From Myxococcales bacterium (lineage in GTDB: Bacteria; Myxococcota_A; Polyangia; Polyangiales; Houyiibacteriaceae): DNA of 64,000 bases. The position numbers and the translations under genes are program-made. Shown one piece after another: positions 47,542 to 55,221 of the stretch (position 1 is its first letter; the number at the start of each line of letters is the position of its first letter). The notes under the pieces are model-generated. The model saw only the letters and a list, made by a program, of their open reading frames with translations. It did no database searches and was not told the DNA's origin. The DNA is taken from positions 56,005-120,004 of the forward strand of contig JAOTVB010000013.1 in NCBI GenBank assembly GCA_029863605.1. The letters are read 5' to 3'.

Positions 47542-49863
47542 ATGACTGAAACCGATTCCAAAACAAGTGAGACCTCGTCGGAAGAGGCCGCGCCTGTGGA
47601 ATCGCAAAGCGCTCCTCCGTCCGCCGAGGCCGCGCCTGACTCCGGACCCGATGTCGCGGTCGACGCCGAGAGCACGGGCGGTGACCCGGCACCGGATACC
47701 GAAACGACGGAGACCGCTTCAGGCGAGGTGGCAGCTGAGACGGGGACCGAGACCGCGTCGGGCGAGGTGGCGGCTGAGACGGGGACCGAGAGCTCTTCCG
47801 GCGAAGTCCCCGCCGAGGGCGGCAAGAAAAAGCGTCGGAGGCGGCGCAAGAAGAAGGGTGCGCAGGCAGGCACGACCGACGCGCCTAGCGAGGGGAAGGC
47901 CGGTCACCATCACGCGCCGTTCCTTCATCTGTTTTCCGGCGGCGGAGCGCGCAAGCACGCATTCTCCGTAGGCGAGGTGATCGCCGGTCGCGTCGAAAGG
48001 ATCGATCAAGGCGTGATCGTCGTCGATCTGTTCGGCAAGGCGAGCGCGATCGCCGACGCCGATGAGCCGCGCGAAATTCCCCTCATCATCCACGCCGCGA
48101 CCGAAGAGCGTCGGTCGGTAGTCCCTCACTTGGAGCTAGCTGCCGAGACAGCGCTCCCAGACACCGACACGACGGCACCCGTTCCAACGCCAGCGACCGA
48201 GCCATCCGCGGAGATTCCGGCGCCAGCCGCGGCGAAGAATGTCTGGAGAGCCGCCGTGCCTCCGGTCTCTGAGTTTCCCGAGCTCGGCGAAGCGGACACC
48301 GTGGTTGGCGCGCAGGCCTACGCCGAAGCCGACACGGCTGTAGGCGCGCAGGCCTATGTCGAAGCTGACACGGCTGTAGCCGCGAAAGCCTACGAACCGA
48401 CCGTCCCACCCGAAGCGCCGGTGGCGCCGGAAGGCGAAGGCGAGGCCTCTGGGGAGAAGAGTGGAGAGTCCTCCGCCGAGCCTTCTCCGGCGCCCGAAGC
48501 TCCAGCCGAGGCCGCGCCGGTGCAAGAGGATCTCTCCGATGCGGATCTGTCGCTGCTCGAGCCGCTGCCCGAGCTTGGGCCGCCGGAGATGGGTGCGATT
48601 TTCCGGGGACGAATCGGCGCCATCGCCGAGAGCGGTCACATCGCCATCGTCAACCGCGACATCGACAAGGCGGCGGTGCGGAAGGCGATCCGGGCGGCAC
48701 GACAAGACCATCAACGGGTTAACGGAGTGGTCTACGGCTTCAATCGAGGCGGGTTCGACGTGCTCGTTGGCGGTGTTCGCGCGTTTTGTCCGGCGAGCGC
48801 CATGTCGCTCACGCCGATCGACGATCCCAGTGCCTTCGTCGGCCAGCGATGCGAGTTCTCCTTGCCCCAAGACAAGGGCGGCAAAAAGAGCATCATCGTC
48901 AGTCGGCGCAACATTCTCGAAAAGGAAGCCCGCAAGCGAGCGCGGGAGCGGATGGGCGAGCTCGAAGTCGGCGCAAAGCTCCGAGGCAAGGTGCTCGAGG
49001 TCCGTGACTATGGTGTGCTCGTCGATCTCGGCGACGGTCTCGATGGGCTCGTCCACATGAGCGAGATTTCCTGGAGCCGGGGCCTGCGCCCGAACCAAGC
49101 GGCGCAGGTGGGCGACGAAGTCGACGTACAGGTCGTGAAGGTTCAGCCTGCCACACGCAAGGACCGCTTCGGTCGCGTGTCCCTGTCGATGCGCGCCTGC
49201 CAGCCCGACCCGTGGGACATCGCAAAAGACACCTTGCGGCCGGGAGTTCCGGTCAAAGGCAAAGTGATGCGTACGACCGAGTTCGGCGCGTTCGTCCAGA
49301 TTCAAGAGAACATCGAAGGGCTGCTCCACATCTCGGAGCTCGGAGGCAGCAAGGAGCTGACCCACGCCAAGCAGGCGGTTCAAGAAGGCGACGAGATCGA
49401 TGTCGTGATAGAGCGAGTCGACCGTGAGCAACGCCGCATTTCGTTGTCGAGACTGTCCGAAGCCGATGCCAAAGCGATCGAAGCCGGCGAGATCGAGTTC
49501 GGTAAGGCGCCGCGGTCACTGAAGGCAGGCTCGCACGTCTCCGTCGTCGTAAAGCGCGTCGAGCACAGCGGCGCCCAGGTCCAAGTCGATGGCGTGCTCG
49601 GAAAGCGGGGCCGAGGGTTCATCCCGAACCGCGAGCTTCAAGACATCCGGGGCGAGCGTCGTAAGGGCCCTGCGCAAGGCGATGTCATCGAGGTCAAAGT
49701 GATCGGCACCGAGCGTGACGGGACGCTTCGTTGCTCCATTCGTGCTCGCTTGCTCGACGAGGAGCGACGCGCGGTCAAGGAGTACCGCAAGGAGTCGGCC
49801 AAGCAGGGCCTTGGCACCTTTGGAGACCTGTTGAAGGCAAAGCTCGAAGACTCGTCCGAGTGA
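47542..49863 (+). CDS. S1-repeat RNA-binding protein with a long disordered N-terminus
   Basis: 773 aa. Residues 1-95 are acidic and low complexity, with a 13-residue repeat (TASGEVAAETGTE). KKKRRRRRKKKG, a strongly basic patch, follows. A split S1-like unit (GEVIAGRVERIDQGVIVVDL) precedes a second low-complexity stretch with three 12-residue repeats (EADTAVGAQAYV type). From about residue 390 there are four S1 domains, opening VNGVVYGFNRGG, GAKLRGKVLEVRDYGVLVDL, GVPVKGKVMRTTEFGAFVQI and GSHVSVVVKRVEHSG. It resembles ribosomal protein S1/Tex-like RNA binders, but the extension is unusual. GAGGAA lies 8 bases before the ATG. The exact RNA target is unknown, and it could be an accessory S1 paralogue. 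Confidence 0.82.
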   Translation: MTETDSKTSETSSEEAAPVESQSAPPSAEAAPDSGPDVAVDAESTGGDPAPDTETTETASGEVAAETGTETASGEVAAETGTESSSGEVPAEGGKKKRRRRRKKKGAQAGTTDAPSEGKAGHHHAPFLHLFSGGGARKHAFSVGEVIAGRVERIDQGVIVVDLFGKASAIADADEPREIPLIIHAATEERRSVVPHLELAAETALPDTDTTAPVPTPATEPSAEIPAPAAAKNVWRAAVPPVSEFPELGEADTVVGAQAYAEADTAVGAQAYVEADTAVAAKAYEPTVPPEAPVAPEGEGEASGEKSGESSAEPSPAPEAPAEAAPVQEDLSDADLSLLEPLPELGPPEMGAIFRGRIGAIAESGHIAIVNRDIDKAAVRKAIRAARQDHQRVNGVVYGFNRGGFDVLVGGVRAFCPASAMSLTPIDDPSAFVGQRCEFSLPQDKGGKKSIIVSRRNILEKEARKRARERMGELEVGAKLRGKVLEVRDYGVLVDLGDGLDGLVHMSEISWSRGLRPNQAAQVGDEVDVQVVKVQPATRKDRFGRVSLSMRACQPDPWDIAKDTLRPGVPVKGKVMRTTEFGAFVQIQENIEGLLHISELGGSKELTHAKQAVQEGDEIDVVIERVDREQRRISLSRLSEADAKAIEAGEIEFGKAPRSLKAGSHVSVVVKRVEHSGAQVQVDGVLGKRGRGFIPNRELQDIRGERRKGPAQGDVIEVKVIGTERDGTLRCSIRARLLDEERRAVKEYRKESAKQGLGTFGDLLKAKLEDSSE

Positions 49864-49919
49864 TCGGTTCGCTTGCGAATTGCCCGTGCGATGCTAGCCA
49901 GCCTGGCGATGCGCAGATC

Positions 49920-49994
49920 GGGCGTGTAACTCAGTGGTAGAGTGGTTTCTTCACACGGAACAAGTCGCTGGTTCAATTCCAGCCACGCCCACCA
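49920..49994 (+). tRNA. tRNA-Val (anticodon CAC)
   Basis: A full cloverleaf with encoded CCA (49992-49994). The acceptor stem is GGGCGTG/CACGCCC. The D arm is ACTC...GAGT with GGTA. The anticodon stem GTTTC/GGAAC contains one G-T pair, and loop TTCACAC gives anticodon CAC. The T arm contains GGTTCAATTCC. It lies between the S1 gene and meaB on the same strand. Confidence 0.92.
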
Positions 49995-50035
49995 TGAAGG
50001 GCGGCCGATCGGGGCCGCTCTGAGGAGTGAAACGG

Positions 50036-51064
50036 TTGGCCGACCTGTCGACGCTGGTCGAAGGAATCCGAGCGAGGGACATGCCGGCCCTCGCGCGTGC
50101 ATGCCGGTTGATCGACGAGCGTGACCCGCGGGCGTTCGAGCTGCTGAAGCAGGTGTTCTCGCACGAAGGACACGCGTATGTGATCGGCGTGACGGGAACG
50201 CCGGGCTCCGGCAAGAGCACCCTGGTCGATGGGCTCATTCGTCTCTATCGCGAGCAGGGGCTGCGGGTTGCGGTGTTGGCAATCGATCCGACCAGCCCAT
50301 ACTCTGGCGGTGCGATTCTCGGGGATCGTATTCGGATGCAGCAACACTTCACCGACGAGGAGGTGTTCATTCGCTCCATAGCGACGCGGGGGCACCTTGG
50401 CGGGCTGTCGCGTTCCACAGGGGACGTGCTCCACGTGCTCCACGCCGCCGAGTTTGATGTCGTGATTTTAGAGACCGTCGGGGTGGGGCAGGACGAGCTC
50501 GAAGTCACGCGATTGGCCGACACGACTCTCGTAGTGATGACCCCCGGGCTAGGCGACGACATTCAAGCGATCAAGGCCGGCATTCTCGAGGTGGCGGATG
50601 TGTTTGCGGTCAACAAGGCCGACCGGGCTGGCGCGGACGCGACCGTGCAGGACCTCCAACAAATGCTTTCGCTTCGGCGCGTCCCCAAGGGCGTGGGTAA
50701 AATGCAGGGGCACACCGCGGTGTCGACGCTCCGTCGCGGGCCAGACGAGCAAACCGGGGAGTGGGTTCCTCCGATTCTCAAGACGGTCGCGCACCGTCAG
50801 GAGGGGCTTGCTGAGCTCGTAGACGCCTTTGCGGAGCACCGGAGCTTTCTAAATGACACCGACGCCGGCCAGGCCATTCGCGAACAGCGGCGCGTCGAGG
50901 AGTTTCGAGCGATTCTGTATCAGGCCCTGATCGACGAGGTTGACGAGCGCTTTGTCGACGAGGTCAGCGAAGGGGTCCGGGACGTCGTCCAAGGTCGCGG
51001 CGACCCCTATTCGGTCGCCGAAGCGTTGGTTCGACGGGCGCTCGGAAGCGATTCGGGGTCGTAG
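50036..51064 (+). CDS. meaB: MeaB-type G-protein chaperone of methylmalonyl-CoA mutase
   Basis: About 342 aa. It has the G3E-type P-loop GVTGTPGSGKSTLVDGLI, the AIDPTSPYSGGAILGDRIRM segment of the ArgK/MeaB family, ETVGVGQDELEV (switch/Walker B) and NKADRAGAD for guanine recognition. MeaB protects and reloads the B12-dependent mutase. No mutase gene is in the window, but a crotonase follows 33 bp later, consistent with acyl-CoA metabolism. Start: GAGGAG sits 8 bases ahead of a TTG at 50036. A GTG at 50027 overlaps that ribosome-binding site and would add three residues. Confidence 0.92.
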   Translation: MADLSTLVEGIRARDMPALARACRLIDERDPRAFELLKQVFSHEGHAYVIGVTGTPGSGKSTLVDGLIRLYREQGLRVAVLAIDPTSPYSGGAILGDRIRMQQHFTDEEVFIRSIATRGHLGGLSRSTGDVLHVLHAAEFDVVILETVGVGQDELEVTRLADTTLVVMTPGLGDDIQAIKAGILEVADVFAVNKADRAGADATVQDLQQMLSLRRVPKGVGKMQGHTAVSTLRRGPDEQTGEWVPPILKTVAHRQEGLAELVDAFAEHRSFLNDTDAGQAIREQRRVEEFRAILYQALIDEVDERFVDEVSEGVRDVVQGRGDPYSVAEALVRRALGSDSGS

Positions 51065-51097
51065 GCAGGCGCGGGGCGTTCGGCTAGAGTGCGGGCC

Positions 51098-51874
51098 ATG
51101 ACCTCGTTTGTGGAAATCACCGAGGACGGCCCGGTCAGCACGCTGACGCTCAACCGTCCGGATAAGCTCAATGCGCTCAGCACGGAGGTTCTCGGCGATC
51201 TGCGTTCGGCGATCGCAACGATTGGCGCCAACGAAGAGCTGCGTGCGGCGATCATCACCGGTGCCGGCAAAGCGTTCGCAGCCGGAGCCGACATTGCCGC
51301 CATGACGAAAATGAACGAGTGGGAAGGGCGAGATTTCGGCGCCCTTGGGCATAGCGTGTTCGCTTCGATCGAAAAGCTCCGGTTTCCGGTGATCGCTGCC
51401 GTGAACGGGTTTGCCCTCGGAGGAGGGTGCGAGCTCGCCCTCGCGTGCGACTTCATCTATGCGTCGAGCAAAGCGAAGTTCGGTCAGCCCGAGGTCGGTC
51501 TGGGGGTCATTCCCGGGTTCGGGGGGACGCAAAGGCTGCCTCGGCGTGTTGGGCCCGCAATGGCGCGCGAGCTGATCTACACCGGGAGGATGATCAGCGC
51601 CGATGAAGCCCTCCGCATTGGTTTGGCCAACGCGGTGTTTGCGCCAGAAGAGCTTCTCGGGTCCGCACAGAAGGTTGCGGCGCACATTGCGAGCCAAGGG
51701 CCGATCGCAGTGGCGACCGCAAAGCGGCTGATCGCCCGGGGGATCGAGAAACCATTGCTCGACGCCAATGCGCTCGAGCAGGATGCCTTTGCCGCGTGCT
51801 TCGGGACCGAGGACCAAGCCGAGGGAATGACGGCGTTCCTCGAGAAGCGCGACGCGGTGTTCAAGGGACGGTAG
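51098..51874 (+). CDS. Enoyl-CoA hydratase/isomerase (crotonase family)
   Basis: 258 aa. The oxyanion-hole segments are AFAAGADIAAM and NGFALGGGCELALACD. The two catalytic glutamates of enoyl-CoA hydratase are at GGCELAL and PEVGLGVIPGFGGTQRLPR. It should hydrate 2-enoyl-CoA in fatty-acid or amino-acid breakdown. It is probably co-transcribed with meaB. The start is the ATG at 51098; an in-frame GTG three codons upstream is less likely. Confidence 0.92.
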   Translation: MTSFVEITEDGPVSTLTLNRPDKLNALSTEVLGDLRSAIATIGANEELRAAIITGAGKAFAAGADIAAMTKMNEWEGRDFGALGHSVFASIEKLRFPVIAAVNGFALGGGCELALACDFIYASSKAKFGQPEVGLGVIPGFGGTQRLPRRVGPAMARELIYTGRMISADEALRIGLANAVFAPEELLGSAQKVAAHIASQGPIAVATAKRLIARGIEKPLLDANALEQDAFAACFGTEDQAEGMTAFLEKRDAVFKGR

Positions 51875-51878
51875 CGAG

Positions 51879-52054
51879 CTGCGTCAACCGGTGACCCGGG
51901 CCGCGCCGCAGGCACGCCCTCGCCCGCTCAGACATCCTCGGCGGGGATGTTAGGTGGCGTTGTGAACTCCTTCTAGACGCCGGCGTCGGAATGATGGGTT
52001 GGCGCCTGCGGAACTCGCGCTCGAGGACATGCCTGCGGCGCGGCCCGGGTCACC
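51879..52054. repeat. Inverted-repeat element with a 33-bp repeat unit at its left end (MITE-like or structured RNA)
   Basis: Positions 51890-51914 and 52030-52054 are exact 25-bp reverse complements, and pairing continues imperfectly inward for about 8 more bases. The interior holds two further hairpins: ACATCC/GGATGT (51932-51950) and the palindrome GACGCCGGCGTC (51976-51987). The left end belongs to a 33-bp unit (51879-51911) that recurs with one mismatch at 55174-55206. There is no open reading frame. It may be a non-autonomous mobile element or a structured RNA; no target-site duplication is obvious. Confidence 0.7.
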
Positions 52055-52068
52055 TACTCCTCGAGAAT

Positions 52069-52130
52069 AGTGACAGCGCCAGCGACAGCGCCAGTGTCGG
52101 TGTCAGCGCCAGCGTTACTGTCAGTCGCTC
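52069..52130. repeat. Imperfect hexamer repeats of the GCCAGT/GTCAGC type
   Basis: Successive units read GACAGC, GCCAGC, GACAGC, GCCAGT, GTCGGT, GTCAGC, GCCAGC, GTTACT, GTCAGT. Similar text occurs at 24091-24125 and 55124-55170, each time beside the GC-rich repeat. The rest of the spacer to 52229 shows nothing coding. Confidence 0.6.
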
Positions 52131-52229
52131 GTGTTCGTAGGCGGCAGGTGTGTGCCGGGCTAGCGCTCCATTTTTGGCGTACTCGCACGTGTTCCCGCCC
52201 ACGGCGCGACGTTACGGACTAGGTCGGCA

Positions 52230-52262
52230 CCAGGCGGTTCGCCAAAAGAGCGCACCGCCTGG
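52230..52262. other. Inverted repeat downstream of the beta-helix gene
   Basis: CCAGGCGGT (52230-52238) and ACCGCCTGG (52254-52262) are perfect 9-bp arms around a 15-base loop, 12 bp past the stop of the beta-helix gene. There is no T-tract, so it may stabilise the mRNA 3' end rather than terminate intrinsically. Confidence 0.45.
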
Positions 52263-52274
52263 CCCAATTTCAGC

Positions 52275-54077
52275 TCACAGACACGGTGGTGGCGGCTGTG
52301 GGTTGCCGGTTAGCGCGTCGAACAACGAGAAGTAGGTCGTGAAGGTGTTGTCCAGGTAGCAGTTGCCGTGATCGGGTGGGAATGGAGGAGGAACCGTGAG
52401 CAATGTGAGGTCGGCCGCTGCAAACGCGAACGGGTTCTCCTCAGGACGCGGATTCGTTCCGTTTTCGACCAGGATGTTCCCCACAACGCGATTGTTCTCG
52501 GCCGCCTGGTCCTCGAGGAATCCGGGCGTCAAGGTGTCGGGATCCACCCCGCAAGCAAATGGGGTCCCCTCGAAGGGGGGGCAATAGTCGACGACGGCAA
52601 TCCCGGTAAAGTTGTTGTTCTCGACCAGATTCCCCGAAATCGCTGACTCGTCCACCCCCACGTAGAGGATGCCGATTCCCCTCGGGATGGAGCCGAGGAT
52701 CGAAGTCGGCCGGGCGGTGTTCGGCCTGTTGTTGTCGTGGACCCAGTTGTTCCGGAGATCGATGCGCTTGGCGCCGGCCCTGTTCGGGTAAATGTCCGGC
52801 AGGAGCAGGATCGCGGCGCCGATCGTATTGTTTCGCATCTCGTTGTCGATGACTAGGATGTCGTCGCTGTTCGAGACCTCGATGCCGTTGACGCTGTCTT
52901 CGACGACGTTGCCGATGACCAGGACGTTCTCGGAAGTCTCGACCCAGAGGGCGCTATCCTTGTCCGAACCCGTGGAGCGGCAGTTGGTGATGACGCCGTT
53001 CTTCGATAGGACGGGGAAGATTCCATAGTTCCTGTTGTTCTTCGATTCGACATCGTCGAACACGAAGCCGTCGACGTGCTCGGTGAAGAGGCCGTTGTTC
53101 TCGAAGCCTTCGATCGTGATGCCTTCGATCACGATGTCGTAGATCCAGGGGTCTTCGTCCATCAGGATGACCGTCGGCACGTCGGGATGCAGGGGGAAGG
53201 GCGGCCCCATGTCTGTGTGACAGCCCATGCAGTCGGTGCGCTCGACCTCTCTCCCCTGCGGCTGGGCCGCTGCCGGAACGTCCGGCGGCACAATGACGAT
53301 ACCATTGCGCTGACCGTTCGTGCTCTTCAGGATCACGCGCTTCTGTGGGTTGCTCTGCCCGATCAGGTGGATGCCGCTCTTGGTGATGTTGAGGCCGTTT
53401 GTCGGGTTGTTGGGTTCTTCGTAGACGCCAGCGAGGACGTAGATTCGGGTGCCCTCTTGCGCCCGATCGATCGCCTCCTGGATCGACTGGCCCGGGTTGA
53501 CGACGACAATCGTGTCTCGCTTGAACTGGCCTGGGGGAAACATGTCGTCGCCGCCCATGCCGCCCGTGCCGCCCATGCCGCCGGCCCCACCCGGATCGAG
53601 CGGCCCGATGTCGTTCGGGGGTAGCTGGTTAGGAGAGTCGCCGGCCTCGGTAAAGATCGTGTTGTTCGGCCCGTTGGTCCAGCCCGGCTGCGTGCTCAAG
53701 TTGATCTCCTCAATATTGAGGAACATGCCGGGGTCCATGTCGGAGTCTAGGCCCTCGATGCAGATGAACGCCTCCTCGAAGCTGACGACGCCACTGCCGT
53801 CGCCGTCGCAGTCCATGCCGGGCAGCACATTGCCCCTCGCCAGGAAGAAGTCCCAGCCGTACCCGTTCCAGGCCCTCCCGGGGGGGTTGGGGTCTAGGTG
53901 ACACAGCTGGCAGTCGGCGGTGTCGCCTGAGGTCGAGTCGGGGTAAAAAGCTTGCCACGCGTTGAATGCTGGCCGGAATGCATTCGCGTGCGTCGCGTCC
54001 ACGAGAAAGACAGCGAGTGCAACGCCCGCGGAGAGCAGGCACGAAGTCCACAATCTTCCAGAAACAGATGTACCCAT
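52275..54077 (-). CDS. Secreted beta-helix protein with two CXXCH motifs and an EF-hand-like loop
   Basis: 600 aa. The signal peptide (about residues 1-32) ends near HANA. CQLCH (56-60) lies in a small domain with GRAWNGYGWDFFLARG. An EF-hand/dockerin-like loop, DCDGDGSGVVSFEEAF (89-104), follows. After a Gly/Met-rich linker (163-177) a right-handed parallel beta helix runs from about 190 to 560, with typical asparagine ladders (ENNGLFTEHVDGFVFDDVES, NCRSTGSDKDSALWVETSEN). A second CXXCH, CMGCH, interrupts the helix at 283-287. CXXCH is the covalent haem c attachment motif, so it may be a dihaem protein. I placed the start at 54077 because the signal peptide begins there. The function is unknown; polysaccharide binding or cleavage is a guess. 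Confidence 0.75.
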   Translation of the reverse strand: MGTSVSGRLWTSCLLSAGVALAVFLVDATHANAFRPAFNAWQAFYPDSTSGDTADCQLCHLDPNPPGRAWNGYGWDFFLARGNVLPGMDCDGDGSGVVSFEEAFICIEGLDSDMDPGMFLNIEEINLSTQPGWTNGPNNTIFTEAGDSPNQLPPNDIGPLDPGGAGGMGGTGGMGGDDMFPPGQFKRDTIVVVNPGQSIQEAIDRAQEGTRIYVLAGVYEEPNNPTNGLNITKSGIHLIGQSNPQKRVILKSTNGQRNGIVIVPPDVPAAAQPQGREVERTDCMGCHTDMGPPFPLHPDVPTVILMDEDPWIYDIVIEGITIEGFENNGLFTEHVDGFVFDDVESKNNRNYGIFPVLSKNGVITNCRSTGSDKDSALWVETSENVLVIGNVVEDSVNGIEVSNSDDILVIDNEMRNNTIGAAILLLPDIYPNRAGAKRIDLRNNWVHDNNRPNTARPTSILGSIPRGIGILYVGVDESAISGNLVENNNFTGIAVVDYCPPFEGTPFACGVDPDTLTPGFLEDQAAENNRVVGNILVENGTNPRPEENPFAFAAADLTLLTVPPPFPPDHGNCYLDNTFTTYFSLFDALTGNPQPPPPCL

Positions 54078-54220
54078 GATCCACTCCACTGCGCAGGGGG
54101 TAACGGGTAGCGGGGGGGCGTGCCGACGATCCAACTGCGCGGGTGCAACGAGTATCACGACGTCGCTGACATACTCAATGGCTAGTTTCGGACGTGCATG
54201 CCGCACTGCGGCAGAAGCGA

Positions 54221-54253
54221 AACCCCCCGGTCGATCGTTGTCGCCGGGGGGTT
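54221..54253 (-). terminator. Rho-independent terminator of the small secreted protein gene
   Basis: AACCCCCCGG and CCGGGGGGTT form a perfect 10-bp stem (54221-54230 with 54244-54253), 47 bp after the stop at 54301. On the minus strand the stem ends in TT and is followed by TCGCTT. The T-tract is short, but the stem is very strong. Confidence 0.65.
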
Positions 54254-54300
54254 CGGTTGTTGGGCTCTACGTCGAGCCTCCGTCATCTGGAACGGCTCGT

Positions 54301-54816
54301 CTAATCGAGGTCTACTGTGATGTCCGCTGTGACGCGGCTGCTCTGTGCCTGCGCGGTGCCCTGCCAGCTGCCGCTCGCGCCCTCGAATCGTCCGACGCCT
54401 CCTGTCACGGTGCCTGCGAAGTCCACGAAGAAGACCCCCGAGATGGGGTCAAAGCAGAAGAAACTGACCTCGTCATCGGTGGTCAGGGAAAGGATTGAAC
54501 CGTCGTTATACGTCAGGACGGTCGTCGTGCTGAGGGCGGCGCCAGGCAAGCTTCCGCACCGGTCATCCTGCCCGGCTTCCTCGACGATGGTTTGCGCCGA
54601 GAAAACCGCGCTCCCGCCCCCTTTTACAATTCCGTTCTGCAATGAGGTGGACACTTGGCCGAGCGGCGTGGGCCTTCCCTCATCTGTGCTGCTGGTGATG
54701 AAGTTGCTGCCGGCGAACCTCAGCTGGAGGCTTTGTCCATCGACGCCGTGTGCTTCTGGAACCGCGAAGAGGGCCAAGCCCAGCGCCGCCATTGCAATAA
54801 AAATTCCCTTTTTCAT
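54301..54816 (-). CDS. Small secreted beta-barrel-like protein (allene-oxide-cyclase-barrel type)
   Basis: 171 aa. The signal peptide MKKGIFIAMAALGLALFAVP is cleaved near EAHG. The mature chain is all beta, with the ending FAGTVTGGVGRFEGASGSWQ and then alternating polar/hydrophobic residues. The 'TGGxGRFxGAxGS' pattern is shared by bacterial proteins with the allene-oxide-cyclase/dirigent-like barrel. Two cysteines (DDRCGS, SFFCFD) may pair. No enzyme activity can be assigned. GGGAG precedes the ATG by about 8 bases. It has its own terminator and lies with the beta-helix gene in a segment bounded by repeats. Confidence 0.7.
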   Translation of the reverse strand: MKKGIFIAMAALGLALFAVPEAHGVDGQSLQLRFAGSNFITSSTDEGRPTPLGQVSTSLQNGIVKGGGSAVFSAQTIVEEAGQDDRCGSLPGAALSTTTVLTYNDGSILSLTTDDEVSFFCFDPISGVFFVDFAGTVTGGVGRFEGASGSWQGTAQAQSSRVTADITVDLD

Positions 54817-55221
54817 GATGAGTCTCCCTATTTTTTAAACGGAACGAATCGGTGTGGTTGCCGCCCCGCTAGAAGTCTTACGGGCTCGAATCGCGCTTTT
54901 GTCTGTCAGAGAAAGTTACGAACCCCGTGAGAGGCGCAGCTGGTCGATCGTTCGTCAGGAACGTTGACGCTTTCACGTTCGTGGAGGCGCGTCCATACGT
55001 AATTGTTCATTAGATCGCCTGTCTTCCGTTACAAGTGCGTGGCTGGCGTAACCCCATCACTCGTTAGTTTCTCATCGGCCAATAACGTGTGTCAGCCCAA
55101 CTGAGAAACGCAGATGCTTCATCGTCGGTGCCAGTGTCAGCGGCGCATGCCAGCCCCAGCGTCAGCGCTCGCTCTGCGTCAACCGGTGACCGGGGCCGCG
55201 CCGCAGTCCGGTACACCCGTG
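54817..55221. repeat. Gene-free spacer with a second copy of the dispersed repeat
   Basis: No gene is visible in these 405 bases. Positions 55174-55206 match 51879-51911 at 32 of 33 bases in the same orientation. 55124-55170 holds the GTCGGTG/GCCAGTGTCAGCG-type short repeats. A GTTTCTCA/TGAGAAAC pair (55067-55074 and 55102-55109) is a loose inverted repeat. The part nearest 54816 is relatively AT-rich and should carry the promoter of the small secreted protein, but I cannot place it. Confidence 0.6.
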
